Below, piece after piece: positions 1-11,951 of a DNA stretch of 64,000 nucleotides. Below the pieces are notes generated by a model. The model searched no databases and was not told the DNA's origin. It saw only the letters and a list, made by a program, of their open reading frames with translations. Where the stretch lies: the NCBI GenBank assembly GCA_028456385.1, contig JALNQF010000026.1, positions 62,001 to 126,000 on the forward strand, written 5' to 3'. Made by a program: the position numbers and the translations under genes. The number at the start of each line of letters is the position of its first letter. The first letter of the stretch is position 1. The DNA comes from Ophiosphaerella korrae. Its lineage: Eukaryota > Ascomycota > Dothideomycetes > Pleosporales > Phaeosphaeriaceae.

Positions 1-201
1 GGACTTGATGCCTTTCATTCTCCGGGGGATTGTTTTGACGTTGGCTTTGCTGCGCTGAATATTCATGACCCAAACTGTGGGGCGCTTGTTGGTATGTTTG
101 GGTTTGCGAGCCTACCACAAATCGGCCATTCAAGCCAGTTTGTGTTGGTGGGGAAGTATAGGAATGGTTTGGTTGATCGGAAGTTCCTAATATGTTTTTG
201 A
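1..201 (+). CDS. possible 3' end of an unidentified gene, cut by the left edge
   Basis: Frame 1 is open from the first base to a TGA at 199-201, giving 66 residues with no start in view. The peptide contains the stretches GALVGMFGFASLPQIGHSS and FVLVGKYRNG and looks protein-like, but I recognise no family. If it is real, the gene lies to the left of the window and converges on the Hsp70-like gene. An open run of 66 codons can arise by chance, so this is a weak call. Confidence 0.25.
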   Translation, partial: GLDAFHSPGDCFDVGFAALNIHDPNCGALVGMFGFASLPQIGHSSQFVLVGKYRNGLVDRKFLICF

Positions 202-743
202 ACCATCGGGACATTTCTCTTATGCCTTGGTTGAGCACACAATTTACACTAGGGTGAGGTTCGGAGGTATTGACCACCACGCTTCTTTCGAGAAGGCTAC
301 AATTATAATGCAAGCGATGAAGTCAGATGACTTTCAACCAAGGCTATTTTTCGTTTTGTGGTTCGGCAAAGGGTTTTATTTGACTGGACCACATATTTTG
401 AGGTGCATGAAGCTCGGGGAGTGATCGAATGAGGGAACAGCTGAAGATCCCAATTATTATCAGCTCTTACAGCGCTATGCCCATTTTGGACCAGGTGAAC
501 ACGTCGTGCAGCACTAACATGCAGCCACAGTCGCCTTTCTCGCCTTTTTAGCTTTGAGATCCAATATGCGTGTGCATACATGTTCCAACTGTGTCAAGTA
601 GGCAGGCTGAGGGTCAGATACCAAATACTATACCACGTTTTCAAGGACGCAAAACCCTTGTTCGTTATAAAAGTTTCTGGCCGCTACATAGTTGGAAACC
701 GAAATAAATGATAATCACCATTGAATAAATCTCACAGAAGGTA
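202..743. other. intergenic, nothing supported
   Basis: This stretch lies between the possible left-edge gene tail and the stop codon of the Hsp70-like gene. It has only short, overlapping open frames without family character. It probably holds the 3' untranslated region of the minus-strand gene. Confidence 0.5.
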
Positions 744-3336
744 TCAAGCAGTAGCCTTATCCAGCTCGTGTCCTCTCCACGAGATTGATGCCTGAAGTGA
801 CTCCCAAGTCAACTCGAGGTTCAATTCGAGAGTGACCCGATAGTTTGACTTTAGCGTGGAAAAGAAGGCATTTTCTACAACTTTGAGATGTGTTTTATTT
901 CCCCCATTTTTCGAATGAATTGTTTTGACGCCTTGGTATAATGCCTCACGAACACCGCGAGTGTCTCCATTCTTACCCTCTACATAATCTCGAAGCCGGC
1001 GCAGGTCGATCCGAAGGACTAGAACTTGGGAAATGACTGCAAGGACTAAGTATGTGCGGCGCTATATCAATTGCGAAAAAAGCGAACATACCATTCTTAG
1101 CAATGCCCAATCTATCCGGGCGATCTGCCTCGTCCTCATCATCAAGAAGCGAGTGTCGGTACACAGGCAAATCGACGTGACTCTGAGTTTTTGAGAAACT
1201 GATGTCGAAAGCCTTTGTCACTCTGCATGGCTCATCCGCAAAAATGACGTCTCCCTCGTTCAGTAACCAAATGAGCTGTCCTTTAGCATACCAGTTGCCA
1301 TCTCTCTCTTTGGCTAAGTCATCTCGATCGTGGTCGGTTCCCCGAAAAGCCTCATCCATGCTGACTCCATAGCTGCATGTACATGCTTTCGTTCTTCTGA
1401 TATACGGTATTTGCGCACTGTCAATGCCACACACGACAGCACCCTGGACAATAGCAGTCCATGATGTATCGGGCGTTCGGAATCGCACTCGGTAATCTCT
1501 CATTGTGTCCGCCAGGTAATGCTTCAAGTAGTCGGAACTTCCAAAACCACCGACTAGAAACAGATTCTAAGTTTGTCAACATGAGCCCTCAGTTCGGGTA
1601 AAGGGTCAGTAAGTACCTTGGCTGTGCCACCAGCCACCTTCTCGATCTGCTTCATGTGGTGTTCAACCAAGCCAACCACACCTTCCAAGCATGAATCAAA
1701 AAATGACTCCATTGTTGGTCTGTATAGCTTAGTGCGAATTAATTGAAGTCTTGCGATTAACTTACTGTGTAATCGTTATATCGCCGCCTTGGACGACTCC
1801 AGGAACATTAAGATCCTGCAGTGGGTGTGGCAACGGGACGTGGATGTCATTAATAGAGAATGCTGTAAATTGCTCCTTGCGGACATCGAACTCTCTCATC
1901 AATTCTCTCATTTCACCAGTTTCTGAAGCACTTGAAACAGGTTTGTCTATGTTAAGATCCGGATCGAGCTGACGGTAGTTGTGATCGCCGATCTTCCTAC
2001 GGAGCCATTGTTTGAATTTTTGATTAATGAAAATGGAGCCGTATTTCCCGCCTGAGGGACGTCAGCAACTGACCAAAAGAATTATAAATGGGACACAGGT
2101 CTACCACTAGGTTCTCCAATTTTCATTAGTTCCAGATTGGGAGATGTCTTAACCACTTTGTACGATACTACATCCTTCAAGACAGAGTTAGCTAGAGTAA
2201 TGTACTCGACCATCGCGTTTTGAATGCGACCGTATACATACAACAGTGCCTCCTCCCGCGTCGCACAGTACGAAGTACGAATTATCCTAGACACACATAA
2301 GCTTCTTCCATAGCATAGGACTCGTTTGGACGTATGCTATACATGTAAAAAATCTACGCGCTGTTCTTCTTTGTAATAACGAACTGTGTATCTTGCTGCT
2401 GCTTCTGACTCCGTGATGAAGAAGACGTCGTTAAGCCTAGGAAAATTCACCCGATTGAAGCCCTAAATGAATGTGCACAAAGTCAGTAAATATCTTTTCA
2501 TATACATCATGCATAAGCGTCACGTACCGCTTTAGTTATTGCTCGATAAGTTGAATTCATAGCCTCATACGGCCATCCCTGCGATGATATTAATTTGCAT
2601 GAATATATAGGTATGCCACGAAAGATAACGCACAGTTGGTACGGTAATAACAACGTCCGTTGTAGTTGAATTCTTGAAGGCATTGCTGACCTCGGCGATT
2701 TCAGAGTCCAGGTACCCAAAGAGAAAGGTAAGGAAGTCGCAAATAATCTCTTCTGGGGACTTGCTGGCGTTCTTGGGAACTTTACGTTCTGTGTTCTGAA
2801 TTATGTTCTCGAAGTGCAAATCCTGCATTTCGTCCAAGAGCTGGACGGCAAGATCAAGCTCCCCTTGCAGCGGGTTAAGACATAGCTCGAGCTTTTTATG
2901 TAACAACACAGCAGATTTAGGGTCGATGCTCATTCCCCATTGCTGATAATCCGATTCACTTTTGTCGTATGATATAACACTTGGCACCTTATCCGAGGCG
3001 TTCATATCCCGACCCCAGACCGTTCGAACCGTAATTTCGTTGAGGGGACATACTGTGCCTAACGGCGTCGCATATGCAATGCCTAGGTTGTTGATGTTAA
3101 TTACGGCTGTTAAAATGAACTGGATATATACCTGTGTAAGTTGTCCCAAAGTCTACGCCTATAACCAACCGCGCTTCACGAACACCACTCAATACAGCCC
3201 CTCGTGAAATAACGGGGTTCCCTTGAATGGGTTGAGGACTTGGAATGTATCCATATGTTTGGCTGGAAGAAGCTGCGGGTAGGACTCCGGGGGAATATGC
3301 ACTGTTTCGCTGTGAGATTTTTGATACGGGATACAT
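744..3336 (-). CDS. Hsp70-like (HSPA12-type) ATPase domain protein
   Basis: Ten exons can be joined from frame and splice sites: 3336-3132, 3082-2634, 2578-2528, 2462-2343, 2286-2242, 2174-2105, 2051-1766, 1719-1617, 1566-1092 and 1036-744. They total 2,097 bases and encode 698 residues. The actin/Hsp70-type ATPase signatures are present in order: phosphate-1 LVIGVDFGTTYTG, the connecting strand FVLCDAGGGTVD, and the adenosine motif LFLVGGFGSSDYL. The C-terminal part has no canonical Hsp70 substrate-binding domain, as is usual for the divergent Hsp70-like family that is expanded in filamentous ascomycetes. The role of that family is mostly unknown. The first ~60 residues (Ser, Pro, Gln, Tyr-rich) look disordered. 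No break was found. It is transcribed divergently from the coiled-coil gene at 3838. Confidence 0.88.
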
Positions 3337-3837
3337 TGGAGATAATGCCCATGCCTAGGCAATCATGACATAGTTTCATGAAAAGAGGAATAAAATAAAG
3401 AGCAGCTGGTAGCGACGAACAGGACGCACAACAACAAAAAGAAGGCTGGCCTACCAGTAGTGGGACCAACACCCTCCTGGGCTAGCTTTAGGAATGTGGT
3501 CAGGCTGTGAAGCGAGGTAATTGATGATAGGCCACAGAAGCAAGGTGTAGGTTGAGGAGAAGGAACACATCAGCCGTACCTCATGCACTCGCCGGAACGA
3601 GAAATGTTAAACGACCGGTCAACAAACACGAGTGCGCCACATGCACCATGCACGGGATATGCAGGATCCAACCGAGTGGCTGCATCTTGTGGCTTTTGAT
3701 GGCGCTAGATTGAAGTGCGAAGTCGCCAAGCGCGCTGGTGTGTTCAGCCCGGTTTGTCTCCTCGCTCAATAGACTAGCCTGCTCTTGCTCACATCTAATG
3801 TCTAAAGCACTCTTTCTTCTCTAGAACGATACCTGAA
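3337..3837. promoter_or_regulatory. shared 5' region of a divergent gene pair
   Basis: About 500 bases separate the start codons of the Hsp70-like gene (minus) and the coiled-coil gene (plus). No convincing reading frame lies here, so it probably holds both promoters and 5' untranslated regions. I could not name a specific transcription-factor site. Confidence 0.5.
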
Positions 3838-5256
3838 ATGGGCTTTTTCAGTTCGGAAGGGAAAACTTTAGAAAAGCAATCACCCGAAGCTCAGGTATTG
3901 TTGATGCATCCTTGCTCTGCACTATGTTAACCTGGTGTAGGAATTGGAACGTATACGTAGTGCCATAAAGGGAAGCCCGGTGTATGACGATTTCTCGTCG
4001 TCATTTTTCGATCGCTCAACTGAAGATCTTGTTAAAAAAGTATTGACTGTATGTCGTGATGCCAAGAAGACGTTGCGAGATGAAACCCATGCCAAATTGC
4101 AGATCAAAGAATGGGCACGGCATCAGGAGGTGTTGTTCTCTCAGGAAATAAACAGCTACAAAATTGAATTGAATAATGCCAATGAAAACTACAAAAGGCA
4201 GTTGAAAAGTCAAGAGGCAGCGCACTTGCAAAGAATGACAGAAAAAGAGGAAGAACATAGGGTGCGGCTATTCGGTCAAGAGGAGGAACATAGAACGCGA
4301 CTGTTACGTGAAGGAGAGGAACACAAACAAAATTTAGAAACTCTTGAGGCTAAATACCTCAGGAGGGAGCAAGAAATGATTGAGGATTTTGAGAATCAAA
4401 TGCGGGTGGCTCAGCAAGAGAGAGAGTATTTAAAGCAAAGCCTGTCATCCAGAGACCATATCAAAGGTCTCACAGATCGTGAAGTGGTTACACGGTTCAA
4501 GAAACTCAACACCGACATCGAAGAATTCTCGCGCACCGAGTGGGACCCGTCATATGAGCACAGCTGGCCGTATAGAGAGGGCGAGCTCAGCTTTTTGCGC
4601 CCCCATAACGTCAGAAAATTGAAACAGCAAATCGTACAGAATAGCTTATGGTTAATGCTTCACGAGCAAGTCTTTAAAACTCCATTTCGTATTATTGGTT
4701 CCTATGGTGAGGCGTATGATGATGAGTTATACGAAGCTTACAACACGGGTATGTCTGTGGTTACCTTTTGCATAGGTCCGTTCTCACAAACGTAGCTTTC
4801 GATAAGTTGAGGGAAGACGAGCGCACAGAACTGAACACGGCACGATACAAGAACGCAGAATTCATCTTGAGTTGTATTGACTCGTCTGAGGCGTTGTCAG
4901 CGCACGGTCAGCGTCTAGTTGATGGTATTCATGAAACGCAAGCCACTATTGTGAGACTTATCTGCAATAACCTGAGCAGGGTAACCTCCGTCGACCAAGA
5001 AGAAAGAAATGCTCTTGAAGATATACTGAAATATGCGGCAAGGCTGTGGCTAGATATATGTTCTCAACGCTATCGACTCTTCGTGTTAATGCCTGATCAT
5101 AGTAAGGACAGTCTGAAATTGGAGAGGGGTGATTCAAGTTCACTCCATTTGGTCCTTAAGCCTGACTTACGAAGATTTGGTAATGCAATGGGAACCGATA
5201 TATGTGTGGGAGAGCCAGTAGCTGGGTGGAAGAGTCATGTACAGGTGTACCCATAG
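3838..5256 (+). CDS. coiled-coil protein with 11-residue repeats, function unknown
   Basis: Three exons (3838-3894, 3941-4748, 4796-5256) give 1,326 bases and 441 residues. The start is the ATG at 3838 (MGFFSSEGKTLEKQ), two codons after an in-frame TGA. The splice at 4748/4796 uses an AG just before CTTTCG; the nearer AG at 4774-4775 would put a stop in frame. Residues of roughly 105-215 form a long charged coiled coil. It contains five consecutive 11-residue units (4211-4375) with the recurring pattern EEEHRxRL. The C-terminal half is mixed helical with no recognised catalytic motif, no signal peptide and no membrane segment. I recognise no family. The divergent Hsp70-like neighbour suggests possible co-regulation, but that is inference. 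Confidence 0.75.
4211..4375 (+). repeat. five tandem 11-residue (hendecad) coding repeats
   Basis: Translated units are QEAAHLQRMTE, KEEEHRVRLFG, QEEEHRTRLLR, EGEEHKQNLET and LEAKYLRREQE. Units two to four share an acidic pair followed by EH and a basic residue. An 11-residue period fits a straight or slightly right-handed coiled coil, unlike the usual heptad. Confidence 0.6.
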
Positions 5257-5407
5257 AGTTACAAAATGAATTGTGGGTTGCCATCGTCGTCAATCATGAC
5301 TCCCAATTTGGACAGACACGTGATCATGTGTTGATTATGTAACTAATGGGTTTTACACCAGAGAACGCTGTCACATTTGCAATCAAACCCTCTCATGAAC
5401 AACGAAT

Positions 5408-6777
5408 ATGCCACCAAAAGGCTCAAAAAAAGCGGCTATAGCAGTACCAAGCACAACACTTGTCCTTGATAACGGAGCATATACGCTCAAAGCCGGTATT
5501 GTGCCAAGCGCATCAGCAGATCCGATGTACAATGACTGTCGCGTAATTCCAAACTGCATTGCGCGCAGCATGCGCGACAAATGCACTTACATTGCCTCCG
5601 AGCTTGATTCGTGTAAAGATTTCGGTGAGCTAGCTTTCAGACGCCCAGTAGAGAAAGGCTTCATTGTCAATTGGGAAGCAGAGAAAGCTATTTGGGAGCA
5701 TGAGTTTATGGGGGAGAGAATGAAGGTAGACGCACGGCGAAAGCCATGTTGACGACCAAGCTGATTATCAAGTAGTGTGACCCGAAGGAGATGAATTTGC
5801 TCTTAACCGAGAAGCCGAATTGTCCCAAAGAGCTACAGAAAAATTGCGATGAGATTGTATTTGAGCAGTTCGAGTTCGCGGCGTATTATCGTTGTGTGGG
5901 ACCTCGTTTGAATGCCTATCACTTACCTGAGCACGATTCATTGTCTGCTTTGCCACAGGAATGTCTGCTCGTCATCGACACATCATATTCAGACACAACT
6001 ATACTTCCCGTGTACAGCGGCAAGCTTATACAGTCAGCCGTCCGGCGCCTCACTGTTGGTGGGAAGTTGCTTACGAATTACCTCAAAGAGTTGGCCTCAC
6101 TTCGGCATTACAATATGATGGAAGAGGCGTATCTACTCAATGAAATTAAGGAAGCTGTTTCTTATGTTGCACCTTCTCCACAACAGTTCTCCGAAGATCT
6201 GGGGCGAACGTGGAAAGGACGATTAGGAAATAAACGCGACTTGGACTCGAGTGTCGTCGTCGACTATGTGCTACCTGACTACGAGAACGCAATACATGGA
6301 CATGCCAGGCCACATGACCCTGCGAAATCACGTATGCGACGAGGACTGCAACCACTGCAAGGGCCAAGAGAAGACCTGCTGCCGATGGGCAATGAGCGTT
6401 TCGCTGTCCCAGAGTTACTTTTCAATCCATCAGACATTGGAATTCAGGAAGCAGGCATTCCTGGTGCTATACTAGAATCACTATCCAGTCTCCCAGAGGC
6501 TCTCAAAGTCGGTTTGTTGTCGAATGTAATAGTGGTGGGAGGGAATTCATTAATCAAAGGGTTCATCGAGCGCCTGGAGGCTGAGCTTAGGGCCCTTATT
6601 CCAGCACAATACCTGCTAAATATCACACGTGCGGACGATCCGATCAAGCACACATGGCTTGGTGCAGCGAGGTTTGCGAGCCAACCAGAGCTACTCAAAG
6701 AGGTGCTAGTTGACAAGGCTGAGTATGATGAGAGAGGCTCAAACTGGTTGGTGAAGAAGTTCTCTGGAGATAAATGA
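5408..6777 (+). CDS. arp6: actin-related protein 6, SWR1 complex subunit
   Basis: Two exons (5408-5725 and 5776-6777) give 439 residues. The N-terminus carries the actin-fold phosphate-1 strand TLVLDNGAYTLKAGI, followed by the Arp6-like segments CRVIPNCIARS and RPVEKGFIVNWEAEKAIWEH. Further on are LLVIDTSYSDTTILP (phosphate 2), RRLTVGGKLLTNYLKEL and the C-terminal NVIVVGGNSLIKGF and HTWLGAARFAS. Arp6 belongs to the SWR1 complex, which exchanges H2A for H2A.Z in nucleosomes, and acts in the nucleus. The protein is about the size of yeast Arp6 (438 residues). The segment around residues 255-275, rich in Arg, Pro and Gly (RMRRGLQPLQGPRED), is a plausible family-specific insertion. It lies 196 bases upstream of the mL50-like gene on the same strand. 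Confidence 0.93.
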
Positions 6778-6973
6778 TAGTTGAATAATATTAATAGTAA
6801 CACAGTGCATTCTCAGCACTCGTTGCGTTTGTGCTTTATCCAAGATTGAGAATATCATCAAGGTTCGGCGCTTTCGAAAAGCTGATTGGTCCAGATGCGG
6901 CGTCTTGGCGCGGCTTGCCCTCGCAAACCAAGAGAATTTCCTACTGGACGTCTAACTCTGCATCTCAACCTCA

Positions 6974-9028
6974 ATGCGTCGAATACCGTGCTCCTCGCGG
7001 GCAATTGACGCATCCCCACTTCTCCTATCGTCAGTACAGCAACGTGTGTCGCCGTCATCATGCCAGTTCGTGGCCGCACCCTGCACACATCCCCAAACCT
7101 CGATAGCGACCTTTTCCACCACACAATCTAGAGCCTTCCTTCTTACCGGCAAACAAGATAAGAAGAAACACCAACAATTTGTGCGGAGATGGCAAAAGCG
7201 ACTTCTCGGTGAATCGGAACCCATTGGCGCCCACGTCGATCCTTACGATCCTACCTCGCCTGTGCGGATTGCCCCCGAGGAACAGGGCGATTACGAGGAA
7301 GTACTCGAAGATGATAAAGATGATAGCGAAAAACATCAAAATTACCAGTATTTACCTGCCGAACGTGGGAATCACCTGATGGCCGTCGGCGGAGAGAAAT
7401 GGATACAACAGAAACTTGAAGTGGATGTAGCGAAGGAATTCGAAAAGCTCACTCAGAGAACATACACGCCGCTGAGTTTAAACATGGCAAACGAAATTGA
7501 AGACTTGACTGGCACACCTTATACTTTATCCAATGATAATTTAAAGCTAGCACAGCAGGTACAGGAGGCAACGGGCCGCCCCTTCACAACCCATAAGTAT
7601 GTAGCATTACTCGTACCGAGCAAAGATGAGCCATTTCTGAATCTGTTATACTAATATTCGATAGTTTCGGTTTACAGGGAAAAATTAGCAAACCTTCTGA
7701 CCTCTACCGGCGATTTGTGCAAGCAGTATCCGAAGTTTATGCGCTCAAAGATGCTGATCTAGATTTAGATTTGGCAAATTCACCCAATCGAGGCATTTAC
7801 GAAAGGCCCAAGTGGGCGAAAGATATTAAGCTTCTTGGAAGTGCTAGTGGTGAATTGGTACTTGCATATCCGAGAAAATGGAATTCCAATCACTTAGTCA
7901 AGGTAATGCAAAAAATGCCGGAATGGGGTTCAGCACAGTTGATAGAAGAGGAAGAGAATCTTGTCGATGAAGCAGAGGAGATTCTGGAGGCGGAGGAGCC
8001 TGTACCGACTATGGACCCGGCTACACCAGTTTTCAAGCGGGCAGCTGTTGTCAAAGTGGACCCCGACAAGAAAGCTTTCGATTTCATGTCAAACCGACCA
8101 GTACCGCGTGCAAAGCCGGTCGAGACTGAACCTGTAGAGGAGGCTGTTATAGCGGATGTCACCACGGCGGCGGGGCCACCCGCTCCAGCTCCATCTCGTA
8201 TAGCTGAGATTGCGTCTGCATTTGAGGCATCTCATCTCGCAGTAAACGATTTGCGCCGCTCCGTCATTGAGCACCGGGTGCAAAGACTAGCTAATCAAGT
8301 CAAAGCTTTGAGGGCTGCTATACGCCAAAGCAAGCCCTCATCAGGTGTCCAAAAACAAGCCTCGCCCGCAGTAGTTGAAGGAGAAGAGCACAAATGGCGA
8401 AATGTGCCAATTACTGACCTCAGCATCAAATTCGCTGTAAGTCGAGTCGCGCTTGTTCAGATCCTTAATTCCCAAACTGATAAACCACTAGCTGTTCAAA
8501 CGTTTGCTCCAACTCACTGGTCTTCGCATATCAGATCCACATCTTTCCTCCTCTCAAACGCTTGGTCAGCTTTACATGCACCTCTCTGAGGCCGCTAAAC
8601 CGCAGCCGAAGAGCCTCTTCAGCGCCATCCACATCGAGGGCCAAAAAGCACGAGAAGAGGCGAAGAAAAAAGAGTCCACTCAAGCAGCATCGCGCCGAAG
8701 GGCTGATCTTGGCGACCTTATTACCCTAGGCAATGTCGAACTGCGCCGCGTGAAACCCAACAAAACAGAGAAGCGCACCAAGACAGGAATGGCGAAGGTT
8801 GTCGACTACGCTCTCTGGGAGCGGGGGCTTCACGCACGCATCGAGAACCGGTCTCGCCCAATGAAGCATAGTTCAAGAGTCATCGAGGGCACTCGCGAGG
8901 TGCCGGACTTTGGTAGCCCGTTGTCGAGCAAGGCGGCGAGTATGTTAGAGAACTGGACGAGGAAGCAGAAGGAGGCCGAGGCCGAGGTGAAAAGGGCACA
9001 GAAGGAGAAGAGGAATGCGGCGAGCTAG
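6974..9028 (+). CDS. mitochondrial large-subunit ribosomal protein, mL50-like
   Basis: Three exons (6974-7596, 7665-8436, 8492-9028) give 1,932 bases and 643 residues. The first intron has a clear TACTAAT branch site 11 bases before its AG. The N-terminus (MRRIPCSSRAIDASPLLLSS, then SIATFSTTQSRAF) is Arg/Ser-rich without acidic residues, as expected for a mitochondrial presequence. The central part has long acidic and Ala/Pro-rich linkers. Near residue 455 the segment LSIKFALFKRLLQLTGLRIS, followed by DPHLSSSQTLGQLYMHL, resembles the conserved core of the mL50 (MRPL50/yeast Mrpl13) family: a hydrophobic KF..L..L stretch, then G-x-R-I-x-D/N and a downstream 'T/V-x-D/Q-L' helix. The C-terminus is basic and probably contacts rRNA. 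The mitochondrial location is well supported; the mL50 assignment rests on this one motif. Confidence 0.6.
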
Positions 9029-10809
9029 AAAGTGTAGAAGGGAGATGCTGAGTGGCATTATATGATTTGTACAGGATATAGAGAACTGTATAATATATTG
9101 CTTGGTGCAAGAACGTGCATGCTCTACTAGGATATGGTGATGTGTGGCATACAACGAACCGGGTATTGTCCCTCTTTGCAATTGGATGGTGTTGCAAGAA
9201 ATGTACGCCAACGCTAGGTCGGATATGCTAGTCAGTGGTCGTAGGGTAGTAACCGAGACGGAGTAGCCAAAATCTATTTGGACTATCCAGGATCTATTTC
9301 TCGAGAGTCTAACTTCCCGTATGTAGGATCCTGTTGCAGATGTGAAATAATTTTCTTTAGATATTGCTGCAGGATAAAATGAACCCTTCTCTATATATTT
9401 TGGAGATTAACAATAATACTATATCATGATTATAGTACTTTGATCGTTATATTAGGTCTTCTGGGAAAATATATACTCTCCCTCTCTCTATGCGTGTAGG
9501 TGAGTACGGGTAGACGAGACTGTATATTTGCAAGTGAACTGTACCTGCTTATTCATATGTGCAGCCCTCTTAGTTGAATATTCACTATATACAAGATGAA
9601 ACGAGAACAATCGAAGAGGGCTATCTGAGTTCCTTCAAGATATTATGAAGGAGAGTGGGACAAGTAACCGGAGTTCAGGTCCAACCTTACTCCCATTAGG
9701 CCTCTAGTCTAGTATAGATTCCAACTAGAACCGTTACCATAGGTCGGGTAACTGTTCGTCAAATCATATTGCTACAAATATCCATAACTATAGTTTGATT
9801 AACTATTCTCCTTTCTCCAAAACCTACCCTCCCATAAGCCCTCGATACTCGGTTCTCCGGCATTCGCCTGCTTGCTACTATCACACGGTCCCAAGTTCCC
9901 TTTATGGCACTTCGTCATAGTAGCAGTCTGGCCCTCTTTCAGTAATGTAGAAACAGATATAAAAACTACTCGGGGGTAAATATAATTCAAACAGTCTAAA
10001 CTTAGGAAATAAACTCCTGCCAAAGACTGAAAAAGGTTCAGCATAATTGGGTATAAGCTTCGTATTGCTTTCTACACTGCGCGTTACTCAACCCTCCGAC
10101 TATCTTGTACCACCCAACAGACTAGGCACCGCTAATTACAATATCTTTGTGTAACATTGTATACAACAACAATTGTAAAGCTGGGCGCCAAAAACAGCTA
10201 GTCTGGTAATTTAGATTCTCTAATAGTTGATGAACAACCGTGCGCGCGGTTTGTGTGATGTATGCCTAGGTGCTCTGCAAGTGGCTGGCTGTGGATGGGT
10301 CTCAAAGCGTCTGATAACGCAGTCATATTTGCCACATCGCTATTTACAAGGTCGGGAAGGCATACAGCTAATCAAATTTTCTGGTTAATCAGTAGTAACG
10401 CGAATTTTAAAGTTCCAATATACGATCTGCAGTGGGCGCTCTGAGCATCGTCTTGCGAGTCTCTATTATTTGTATCTCTCGCTCTTCGGTATCCTCCCAT
10501 CAGTCGTGGTCCTTATGCGTCCCTCTTTAGGGTTTATGAGACGAATGATCTTTCAATAACCATAGCCTTTTAGTTACATACCTGATAAACTTCGAAACAC
10601 AAGCACACACATTTTGAAATAGGATCTTAGAGTCGTAGTAGCATTTGACGCACATACATGTCTTGCAATATTAAGGCATATTATTGTAAGGAACACTAGG
10701 ATACCCAAACCTATCTTAATCGGCTGTCTTATACTGGGTTCGAAAAGATGTGCCACGATCCGCAGTGGGCAGTTTTCCTGAGACGCGGATGGTAAGCGAC
10801 GTGCGTCCG
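9029..10809. other. AT-rich intergenic region between convergent genes
   Basis: About 1.8 kb with no coding frame I can support. It must contain the 3' ends of the mL50-like gene and of per1, which converge here. A 15-base sequence, cgatYcgcagtgggc-like, occurs at 10423-10437 and again at 10756-10770 in the same orientation with one difference. This may be a relic of a repeated element, but two short copies prove little. Confidence 0.4.
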
Positions 10810-11951
10810 CTACTGCTTAGTCCGCATACCTGCTATGTCTGCCTGAGCGTCTCTAACCAGAAAACTTGCACTAGTCAGCTCAAGTGTTGCAAATGTAGCA
10901 TATAGGAGGCACTTACTTGTACCATAGGACTGTTGGCACTACAGTTCCCAAATGCCACAAGCTATGTGCATCAATCATGCCCTTCCAAGGCGCGAAGTCC
11001 ATCAATTCCATGCTCATGGCTACGATGATCCACGCCACACATAGGCCTGGCCAGACAGCCCATGTGCGCCCGATCTTCCTATATTGCACGTAGCTGAAGC
11101 CGCTCCAGAGGAGATTGGCGATGATGCCGACCACGACGTTCGCTGCCATGTTGTATGTGTAGTCCCATTTCCAGAGAGAAAGATAGCCAACATGCATCAT
11201 ATACAACAGTATACACAGCATTGTCCAAAGTCTCAGCAGAGACTTTTTCCTCGGTTCGTCTCTATCCAGGCGAAAGACGCGAATCGGAGCATAGTACAGC
11301 CCATACAGAACATTTGCACCTGCCGCAAAATAGTCAAGCTTCTCCGTCAGATTAAAGTCCCGTGTATGAAATATCATGCTGAATGTCCAACTCGCCAGGC
11401 CCACATAGCCAAACCACAAATAGTATTTTCGCAGCGAGTACGACGCTGGGACTTTTTCGCGTAGTTGGGACATGCCCCAGTCATGTGCGAGGTAGTTGAA
11501 GAGGGAGAAGATGACGCTAAAGGGTTCTTGCATGCCCATGAAGCGGTAGAAAGGCCATTTCCCATGGAACTGGAATATAGGCTGCGCGTAGGGCGGGTCA
11601 CGGGCGAGGCGGTGGTCGGTTACGATATGTTGGCAGGTGTAGTCACATTCGGCCGGGCAGTCCCAGAAGAGGATGCGACGGTGGAAGGCTGTATGGTAGT
11701 AAGTGAATGGTCAAATAACTTGGTCGGAGGGATGACACACGAATTAGGGTGGGAGATTCATGGTTGCAGTTTGCATCTATACAGACCTGTCGTGGTCAGT
11801 ACATTGGACATCGTGCATCATCGGACAGATAGCTTACCTGCACACAATCGCGGAATTCATGAGATCGGTCGCCAGCAGAGGCCTGGGCTACTCCAACTAG
11901 TATACAGAGCACTGCTAATATTTGCGATGCTACAGTTGCACGCATCCTCAT
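10810..11951 (-). CDS. per1: Per1/PGAP3-like GPI-anchor lipid remodelling protein
   Basis: Four exons (11951-11838, 11786-11741, 11688-10917, 10864-10810) total 987 bases and 328 residues. The start MRMRATVASQILAVLCILVG begins a signal peptide ending near AQASAG. Then comes the Cys-rich lumenal part typical of the family (DCVQVCIDANCN, FWDCPAECDYTCQHIV) and HGKWPFYRFMGMQEPFSVIF. Several membrane helices follow, including WTFSMIFHTRDFNLTEKLDY, whose FHTRD motif is characteristic of the CREST superfamily. The last two exons restore the usual ending WYNFLVRDAQADIAG. Per1 is an ER membrane protein that removes the sn-2 acyl chain of GPI anchors. That links it to the GPI-anchored proteins encoded nearby at 16-19.5 kb and 40.4-42.2 kb. 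Confidence 0.93.
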
